Shown here: in pieces, positions 58,561-64,000 of the stretch
How the letters are laid out: each line of letters opens with the position of its first letter
Numbering within the stretch: position 1 is the first letter of the stretch
NCBI RefSeq assembly: GCF_002499975.2
Contig: NZ_CP052766.1
Location: 3,162,001-3,226,000 of the forward strand
Reading direction: 5' to 3'
Length of the DNA: 64,000 bases
DNA from: Alteromonas pelagimontana
Lineage (GTDB): Bacteria > Pseudomonadota > Gammaproteobacteria > Enterobacterales > Alteromonadaceae
The notes under the pieces: model-generated
Told to the model about the DNA's origin: nothing
What the model saw: the letters and a program-made list of their open reading frames with translations, nothing else
The model's database searches: none
Made by a program: the position numbers and the translations under genes

Positions 58561-59420
58561 ATCCGAGTCCAGGCGGACGCTAATAAGTTACGTCGAGAGC
58601 AGTTGAACACGGGTAATAATTACGGATGGGCGGCAAAGAATTGCATAAGTAGAATGCTGAAACTGCCGGCTAACAGGAATGAGGCCAGGAGGTAGTGAGA
58701 GGTATGAGGTCTGGAACATCATGCCTGCAGCCAGCAAGAGAAGGGCAAAGCCCTTAAGCTCAAGTTCAGCATAGCTTTTTGGGAGTGACCCTAAAGCGTC
58801 AGTTTTTTATCACTGACACAGGTAGGGAAGCACTTTGCGTGCCAACTTCCCACCGATGCTGTATATCTGATGCAAGAACGGTTGCCGGTGCAGATAAGAT
58901 AGCTGAAGCGAGCACTTGGGATAAGAAGCTTCAAGAACGACAGATTTATGACGCTAAGCGCTCTCAATAGATCTGGGTTAGTAAGGCAAGATAAATACTT
59001 GACTATTTAGCTGAACGCAAAGCTGATGTTTTATCTAAAGCTGCTGCGAAATTTCAGCTGAATTGACCCTCTCAATTGCGCTACGGTGGCAAGAGATGGT
59101 GTACGGGGTAACAAAGTTTGCCGCCGAAACGGCTCAGCCATTCTTCTGCATAACAGTTTCTTCCGAGAGATTAGTTTTTGCAAAAATAAATATGTTGCAG
59201 TGGGTGCCGCTGAAACCTTGAAGAAAGCGGAAACAAAAGCTGTTGCAGGGGCTTCCTGGTAAGGGGGCAACTAGGCGCCGACTAACAGGACTGAGAGTGT
59301 AGAAGCTATGGTTGAGAGGCCAGTATATTTCTACTAATCCTGCCAGTCGACAGTAAAACGAATTTTGCTCCATCTCCTAACGTGAGCAGATTGGCCGAGG
59401 CATTTGCCTCGGCTTTTTTT
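58561..59420 (+). ncRNA. Candidate large structured non-coding RNA between flagellins 2 and 3
   Basis: No credible protein in about 860 bases. Many helices can be paired: GCTGAA(A)CT/AGTTCAGC (58656-64/58763-70) enclosing GGTATGA/TCATGCC and AAGGGC/GCCCTT; GCTTT..GGG/CCC..AAAGC (58774-97); GTCAGT/ACTGAC (58798-58817); GGGAAGCAC/GTGC..CTTCCC (58825-58851), extended by GGT/ACC; TATCTG/CAGATA (58864-96); TGAAGC/GCTTCA (58904-33); AGATAAA/TTTATCT (58989-59036); AATTGA/TCAATT (59061-77); and CGACT-CAGGA-GTAGAA nested with TTCTAC-TCCTG-AGTCG (59279-59349). A strong terminator ends it. No separate promoter is clear; it may extend the flagellin 2 transcript. Limits are approximate, and a decayed gene is an alternative. 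Confidence 0.6.
59394..59420 (+). terminator. Intrinsic terminator of the structured region
   Basis: GCCGAGGC-ATTT-GCCTCGGC, an 8-bp GC-rich stem, then seven T residues and further T-rich sequence. Confidence 0.95.
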
Positions 59421-59885
59421 ATTTTTCCTTATACCTTATTCTTTTGTCGAGCGCGACATAATTCCTTTTCCTCCAGTTTAAGCACGCATCGCGCCACAAA
59501 TCCGCGCTTTGTTTTTAACTAACAAGCATCACTCCCTATACCTCTGTATTTTTGGCTATACCTATCCATTTTCTGCTCAAAACAGTGAAAAGGAGAGTTA
59601 TTTATCTCCTTTTCATCATTATAAGGGACGCTGATACGGTAATTTGGGGAAAAAATTTTCAGATAATTCAGTCAATTATAAATAATGTTTAGAATTTTTA
59701 AATAAAAGCTAAAGATTCTAAAGAAGCCGCCGATACTGTTAGTCGAGGGGTAATTTAATTATCAAAAAACTGAAGTGGAATCACTTCTTTTATGAGGTGA
59801 TTCAGGCGGAGTAGTGACCGGCTGAATCTGATATGGAAGGGTTTGATGTTAGCACAAGCATTATCAAATCCCCAGGAGGTAAACT
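59421..59885. other. Gap before flagellin 3
   Basis: About 465 AT-rich bases without a gene. It holds the flagellin 3 sigma28 promoter and a hairpin AAGTGGAATCACTT (59772-59785) preceded and followed by related AGTG/CACT and TGAGGTGATTCA repeats in the leader. Nothing else is recognised. Confidence 0.6.
59710..59736 (+). promoter_or_regulatory. Sigma28 (FliA) promoter of flagellin 3
   Basis: TAAA (59710-59713), 15 bases, GCCGATAC (59729-59736), nearly perfect. Leader of about 145 bases. Confidence 0.88.
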
Positions 59886-60710
59886 ATGTCTTTATTTGTA
59901 AATACCAATGTGTCGTCATTAAATGCACAACGTCAATTATTTGATGTTAGTAATAAACTCAGTACTTCATTTGAACGGTTATCATCTGGATTTCGCATAA
60001 ATAGTGCTGCCGATGACGCTGCTGGTCTACAGATTAGCGATAAAATGACGTCGCAAATTCAAGGCCTGAACCAAGCAGTGAGAAACGCAAACGACGCGAT
60101 TTCTGTATCACAAACTGCTGAAGGTGCACTGGATGAAACAACTACATCGTTGCAGCGCATACGTCAGTTAGCCATTCAGTCACAAAGCGGCATCAACTCA
60201 ACTGCTGACCGTGAAGCACTGCAAAAAGAAGTGACGGCATTGGTCGGAGAGATGTCTCGCATTTCATCTGAGACCGAATTTAACGGTGTTAAGCTGCTTG
60301 ATGGAAATTACAACGCTGACTTCCAGGTCGGTGCTAACGCTAACCAAACCATTAGCGTTGGCTTAACAGCTGCCGGTGGCTACGGGGCATCAGCATTGGG
60401 TGTGGGAAGCGTCGACATTACTAGTTCAGCAGGTGCCGCTGCTGCTCTAACTGCGATAGATTCTGCAATTTCATCAATTGGTGGAACGCGTGCAGATTTG
60501 GGTGCGCTACAGAACCGCTTCCAGTCTACCATCCGCAATTTAAGTAATGTTTCAGAGAATCTTTCTGCAGCTCGTTCACGAATTAAGGATACTGATTTTG
60601 CGACTGAAACAGCAGAACTTACCAGAAATCAGATCGTCCAACAGGCATCTCTTTCTGTATTAAGTCAGGCGAACCAGCGGCCACAATCAGCGCTGTCACT
60701 GTTAGGTTAA
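59886..60710 (+). CDS. Flagellin 3 (short, D0-D1 only)
   Basis: 274 residues, the most divergent of the three. The conserved ends are the same ([35 protein letters not shown]), but the central part differs ([36 protein letters not shown]). A strong AGGAGGT site lies eight bases before the ATG. Own sigma28 promoter and terminator; it leads to flaG. Confidence 0.97.
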   Translation: MSLFVNTNVSSLNAQRQLFDVSNKLSTSFERLSSGFRINSAADDAAGLQISDKMTSQIQGLNQAVRNANDAISVSQTAEGALDETTTSLQRIRQLAIQSQSGINSTADREALQKEVTALVGEMSRISSETEFNGVKLLDGNYNADFQVGANANQTISVGLTAAGGYGASALGVGSVDITSSAGAAAALTAIDSAISSIGGTRADLGALQNRFQSTIRNLSNVSENLSAARSRIKDTDFATETAELTRNQIVQQASLSVLSQANQRPQSALSLLG

Positions 60711-60740
60711 TTCGAAACTCACTAACCTTGCTTAAAACAT

Positions 60741-60780
60741 AAAACGGGTGTCTGTTATGCAGGCTCCCGTTTTCTTGTTT
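60741..60780 (+). terminator. Terminator after flagellin 3
   Basis: AAAACGGG (60741-60748) pairs with CCCGTTTT (60766-60773), followed by a T-rich tract. Confidence 0.85.
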
Positions 60781-60800
60781 CAATGATAAGAGGGTTTACT

Positions 60801-61241
60801 ATGGAAATTGCAAAAGCACAAGTTGGTCATACGTTTGCTCATGATATGGTGCGAAGCTCCGTACCGCAGGTTGAGAAAACGCTAATTAGTTCGGCAGGAA
60901 ATGCTGACCAGAAAGTTGACGTCAGCAAAGACACGTTGTCTCAAAAAAATGTTCAAGTAAATAGTGTAATAGCCGATAAAGAAGCCAGTGAGGGTAAACA
61001 ACTCGATGTTGAAACTGCCGCACAAGCGGTTGAAGCATTTTTACAGGTTCAGTCGCGTAATCTGTCGTTTACCATAGATAAAGAAACGCAACGTTCTGTG
61101 GTTACCGTAAGGGATTCTGAGTCGGGCAATATAATCCGACAAATTCCCTCTGAAGAAGTGCTAAAATTAGCAGAACGCATTAAGGAACTTCAGGAAGACG
61201 TAGGCAGTAGCGTGGGCGTACTTTTAAATAATCGGGTTTAG
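60801..61241 (+). CDS. flaG: Flagellar protein FlaG
   Basis: FlaG influences filament length in polar-flagellated bacteria. The 146 residues end in the family domain: SRNLSFTIDKETQRSVVTV, then SGNIIRQIPSEEVLKLAERI. The ATG at 60801 follows AAGAGGG; an upstream in-frame ATG at 60783 lies before this site. It starts the flaG-fliD-fliS-fliT unit. Confidence 0.94.
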   Translation: MEIAKAQVGHTFAHDMVRSSVPQVEKTLISSAGNADQKVDVSKDTLSQKNVQVNSVIADKEASEGKQLDVETAAQAVEAFLQVQSRNLSFTIDKETQRSVVTVRDSESGNIIRQIPSEEVLKLAERIKELQEDVGSSVGVLLNNRV

Positions 61242-61252
61242 TGAGGTAAGCA

Positions 61253-62707
61253 ATGTCAATTCAGTCGTTAGGTGTTGGTTCCGGGCTCGCGCTTGATGAT
61301 TTGGTCAAGCAATTGCTGGAAGCTGAGAGAAAGCCAAAAGAAGATCGTCTGACCCAGCGTGAAGAAAAGCTTGAGTCGGAGATTTCTGGTCTTGGACAGA
61401 TTAAGTCTAAGCTTTCCGAATTTAAAGATGTCGTCAAGGAATTAAAAAGCGACAAAGACATTAATGGTCGCAAACCCACAATTACGCACCCCTCTGAAGA
61501 TATCGAAATTTTTACTGCGGAGGCCTCTTCTTCAGCGGTGGAAGGTAACTATAAAATTGCCGTTTCTGAACTGGCTTCCGGTAGTCGGATAGAGACTGCC
61601 AGTGCTGCTGATGGAGGATTTGCCGCCACAACTGATTCTGTACTAAGTGCGGGAAGTGGATCGCTGACCTTTAAAATTGGCAATACGGACGACAGTTTTA
61701 CGGTAAACGTTACTGCCGGAATGACATTAGCCGAACTTCGCGAAGCGATTAATAAAAATGCAGATAACTTCGGCGTTAGCGCCAATATTATTGATACCGG
61801 CACGGCATCTGGCGGCGCTAAGCTTGTTTTTACATCTGAGGTAACAGGCGCTGGTAACGATCTGAGCATTATCAACGATAATGATTTGCCTGAGTTGAAC
61901 CGCCTTGCGACGACAGATTCAGCGGAGTCTGCTGCTTACCTTTCTCCGGTTAAGGCGGCTACCAATGCTAAGGCTACAATTGATGGTATTGCGGTGGAAA
62001 GCGCAACCAATAAATTTGAAAACACCATACAAAATGTATCGTTTGAGGCTAAAGAAGTATCACCGTTTGCCGCGGACGGTGTCACGATTCAGGCATCCAC
62101 TCTGAAGATTGGCTATGACAGTGAAGCGACGGAAGAAAAAATTCGGAGCTTTGTAGAAAAATACAACAGTATGATTGATGAAGTTAAGAAGCTGACCAGA
62201 TACGGTGAATCCGAATTAGAGGATGATGGTGCATTGGCAGGAGATTCGCTTATTCGAGGCATTCAGACAGGTCTGGCGTCTATTATAGGAGGCCGCGTCA
62301 ACGGCTCTGAATTAGGCGGGCTCTTCTCCTTAGGCATCGAGATGGACGCTGACGGTAAGCTGGAAATCGGTACTTCCGATTTTGGATTGGGATCAGGTGA
62401 AGAAAGGCTTACTGACGCTCTGGAAGACAATTTTGATGAAGTAGCCAAGTTATTTGCTGATGAAAAAGAAGGAATGGCTGTAAAGCTGTACGATTATCTG
62501 GAGCAATATACCTCGTCTCGTGGATTACTTTCAGTGCGCGAACGTGCGGCAAAAGACGATCAGACTCAGTTATATGATGATCGTGAAAAGCTGGAAATGC
62601 GCATGGCCAGCTATGAACAAATATTACGTGATAAATATTTAAATTTAGACCAAACCGTATCCAGGCTGAACCAAACCAGTTCTGCGCTGTTGGCTTCGTT
62701 AGGTTAA
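61253..62707 (+). CDS. fliD: Flagellar filament cap protein FliD (HAP2)
   Basis: Pentameric cap that folds flagellin at the filament tip. The N-terminus SIQSLGVGSGLALDDLVKQL, the middle TVNVTAGMTLAELREAINKN block and the C-terminal MRMASYEQILRDKYLNLDQT-like helix with the final SALLASLG are diagnostic. 484 residues. Followed by fliS after 14 bases. Confidence 0.96.
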   Translation: MSIQSLGVGSGLALDDLVKQLLEAERKPKEDRLTQREEKLESEISGLGQIKSKLSEFKDVVKELKSDKDINGRKPTITHPSEDIEIFTAEASSSAVEGNYKIAVSELASGSRIETASAADGGFAATTDSVLSAGSGSLTFKIGNTDDSFTVNVTAGMTLAELREAINKNADNFGVSANIIDTGTASGGAKLVFTSEVTGAGNDLSIINDNDLPELNRLATTDSAESAAYLSPVKAATNAKATIDGIAVESATNKFENTIQNVSFEAKEVSPFAADGVTIQASTLKIGYDSEATEEKIRSFVEKYNSMIDEVKKLTRYGESELEDDGALAGDSLIRGIQTGLASIIGGRVNGSELGGLFSLGIEMDADGKLEIGTSDFGLGSGEERLTDALEDNFDEVAKLFADEKEGMAVKLYDYLEQYTSSRGLLSVRERAAKDDQTQLYDDREKLEMRMASYEQILRDKYLNLDQTVSRLNQTSSALLASLG

Positions 62708-62721
62708 TTGTAGGAATAGTT

Positions 62722-63150
62722 ATGTCGCTTAAAGGTATAAACGCATACCGTAAAGGTAATCTGAAACAAGAAATTGCGAACGCTGATCCGCACCGCCTTA
62801 CTTTAATGTTAATGCAAGGTGCACTGGATCGAATTGCCTACGCAAAAGGTGCAATGGAGCGGAAGGAAATCGCTGCAAAGGGTGAATTCTTATCTAAAGC
62901 TACTGCCATCTTGATTAATTTGCGCGATACACTGGACCTGAACGTGGGTGGCGAAGTTGCGCAAAATATGTATGCGCTGTATGACTATATGGTAGAACGC
63001 CTTACCGATGCACACGTTAAAAATGACTTGCAGATCCTCGACGAAGTGACTAATTTGTTATCTCCAATACGAGATGCGTGGTTACAGATTCCTGAAGCTG
63101 CCAAACAGGAAGCTTTAGAAGCCCAGCGTCAAAAACGACAAGCTGTGTGA
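62722..63150 (+). CDS. fliS: Flagellin export chaperone FliS
   Basis: Binds the flagellin C-terminus and prevents early polymerisation. The 142 residues include the family opening SLKGINAYRKGNLKQEIANA, ADPHRLTLMLMQGALDRI and the VERLTDAHVKNDLQILDEV helix. Its stop overlaps the fliT-like GTG by four bases. Confidence 0.95.
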   Translation: MSLKGINAYRKGNLKQEIANADPHRLTLMLMQGALDRIAYAKGAMERKEIAAKGEFLSKATAILINLRDTLDLNVGGEVAQNMYALYDYMVERLTDAHVKNDLQILDEVTNLLSPIRDAWLQIPEAAKQEALEAQRQKRQAV

Positions 63151-63464
63151 AACTATTCGAACTTACTCATACTGAAACGCCTGACGAGCTCAACCAGATT
63201 AATCAACAGCTGGTTGAGCTTTTGAGTGCAGATATGGAGGAAATGGATCGATATCAGCAGCTCAACTCACTCATCCAGTCCCGTGACACCTTTATCCGCT
63301 CGTACTTACCTCAACTATCTGAAGAAAATAAAAAATTATTTGCCAAGAAAGAGTTAGCCGTCAATAATTCGTTGAAAGAGATGGCGCAAAGATTGCTAAA
63401 ATCTGCTAAAGATGACATTAGCCACTTCATTCGAAGCCAGGCCGCAACTAAAAAGTACAAGTAA
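63147..63464 (+). CDS. FliT-like flagellar chaperone
   Basis: A 105-residue, wholly helical, charged protein directly after fliS, overlapping it by four bases (GTG start). Position, size and the N-terminal ETPDELNQINQQLVELLSAD pattern fit FliT, which chaperones FliD; sequence conservation in this family is low, so the assignment rests mainly on context. Confidence 0.8.
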   Translation: MKLFELTHTETPDELNQINQQLVELLSADMEEMDRYQQLNSLIQSRDTFIRSYLPQLSEENKKLFAKKELAVNNSLKEMAQRLLKSAKDDISHFIRSQAATKKYK

Positions 63465-63465
63465 C

Positions 63466-64000
63466 ATGCTAAAAAACATTCACCTGCATGTAGATTCTGA
63501 TGAATTTCGGCAGCATGCACTTGAACAGCAAGCTGCTAAGGAAATCGATCAACGGCAGCGTGAAAACCTTAACGCGATTCAGCGCTATATGCCAAACATC
63601 CGGAACTATTTACTTGCTGATAAAAGCAGTAGTGTGTCGGTGTTGTGTAATAAGCATGGCGAGCTTAATATCGTTGATTATCAGTCGGGGAGAGTTTTAT
63701 ACGGTGAACATCCGTATGAAGAAGCGCAAGAGCAGGTGAGATACTTCGCTGAATATCCTTTGCGAGTGGAGCTTAGTCCTCTTTCCAATGGTGAGGAGCC
63801 GGCACTGCGACCTTTTCTTGATGGCCTTCAAAGCACAGCAGCGGAAACATACCGGAAAAGCCAGCCTTTACCTGACAAAATTAACGTAATGGTTGTACTA
63901 GGGTTCGGCTTGGGTTTCCACGTGGAGCAGTTAATACAGAGTTTTCAGATTAATCACCTGATCGTCTACGAACCCAATATAGCCTATATCCGCTGTTCTA
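63466..64000 (+). CDS. Maf/DUF115-type flagellin glycosyltransferase (N-terminal part)
   Basis: Open from the ATG at 63466 to the window edge (178 codons), starting one base after the fliT-like stop. It begins MLKNIHLHVDSDEFRQHAL and reaches VMVVLGFGLGFHVEQLI and IVYEPNIAYIRCS, a pattern typical of motility-associated factors with a DUF115 (MptE-like) domain. In Aeromonas, Campylobacter and Shewanella such proteins attach nonulosonic acids (pseudaminic or legionaminic acid) to flagellin. The catalytic part lies outside the window. Confidence 0.82.
   Translation, partial: MLKNIHLHVDSDEFRQHALEQQAAKEIDQRQRENLNAIQRYMPNIRNYLLADKSSSVSVLCNKHGELNIVDYQSGRVLYGEHPYEEAQEQVRYFAEYPLRVELSPLSNGEEPALRPFLDGLQSTAAETYRKSQPLPDKINVMVVLGFGLGFHVEQLIQSFQINHLIVYEPNIAYIRCS

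Noticed and set aside
58779..58970. 63-residue plus-strand frame in the structured region
   Set aside because: No ribosome site, the frame crosses two strong hairpins, and the Cys/Arg/Ser-rich N-terminal half does not look like a protein. A similar judgement applies to the minus-strand frames at 59031-59270 and 59134-59373.
59100..59270. Flagellin pseudogene remnant
   Set aside because: Only TTTGC and GAAACGGCT align with flagellin C-terminal DNA, and the rest does not follow. Kept as an alternative origin, not as a feature.
58561..59420. Group I or group II intron, tmRNA or RNase P RNA
   Set aside because: No GUGYG 5' end, domain V pattern, P/Q/R/S core, tag reading frame or RNase P signature blocks were found, and there is no interrupted exon.
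1..64000. CRISPR array, prophage, integron or toxin-antitoxin locus
   Set aside because: No regularly spaced repeats, integrases, attC sites or paired small toxin/antitoxin genes were seen.

Overview
The window is chromosomal DNA from a marine-type gammaproteobacterium. The housekeeping gene order, the FlgT/FlgP flagellar ring proteins and three short tandem flagellins point to Alteromonadales, close to Alteromonas and its relatives; this placement is inference from gene content and order. Gene density is high, and the only clear foreign DNA is two insertion sequences.

Layout. Positions 1-3922 carry dapD (cut by the window edge), glnD and map on the minus strand. Positions 4086-23845 are a long plus-strand housekeeping block: rpsB, tsf, pyrH, frr, uppS, cdsA, dxr, rseP, bamA, skp, fabZ, lpxA, lpxB, rnhB, dnaE, accA, tilS. 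It covers translation, isoprenoid and phospholipid precursors, outer-membrane biogenesis, lipid A and DNA replication. lpxD, which normally lies between skp and fabZ, is absent. Positions 23903-34756 are mixed: a GGDEF cyclase, a CPA2 antiporter, a small coiled-coil membrane protein, tadA, mltF, purL, a short secreted-type ORF and an Smr endonuclease. A tRNA-Arg(CCT) lies at 35206-35281 on the minus strand.

From 35323 to the right edge the window is a flagellar and chemotaxis locus: flgT, flgP, a frameshifted IS982 copy, flgN, flgM, flgA, cheV, cheR, flgBCDEFGHIJKL, a sialidase-like gene split by an IS66-family element, three flagellins, flaG, fliD, fliS, a fliT-like gene and the start of a Maf/DUF115 glycosyltransferase. 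The regulatory hierarchy is readable: sigma54 (-24/-12) promoters precede flgB and flgF, and sigma28 (FliA) promoters precede flgM and each of the three flagellins.

Two results stand out. First, about 860 nt between flagellins 2 and 3 (about 58561-59420) has no credible protein. It contains many nested complementary helices and ends in a textbook intrinsic terminator, so it looks like a large structured non-coding RNA inside a flagellin cluster. Short exact motifs link it to the untranslated regions around flagellin 1. Second, removing the 2349-bp IS66-family element and one copy of its 8-bp target duplication restores an uninterrupted 324-residue sialidase-like reading frame next to the flagellins. 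With the Maf-type transferase downstream, this hints at flagellar glycan metabolism that was recently disabled.
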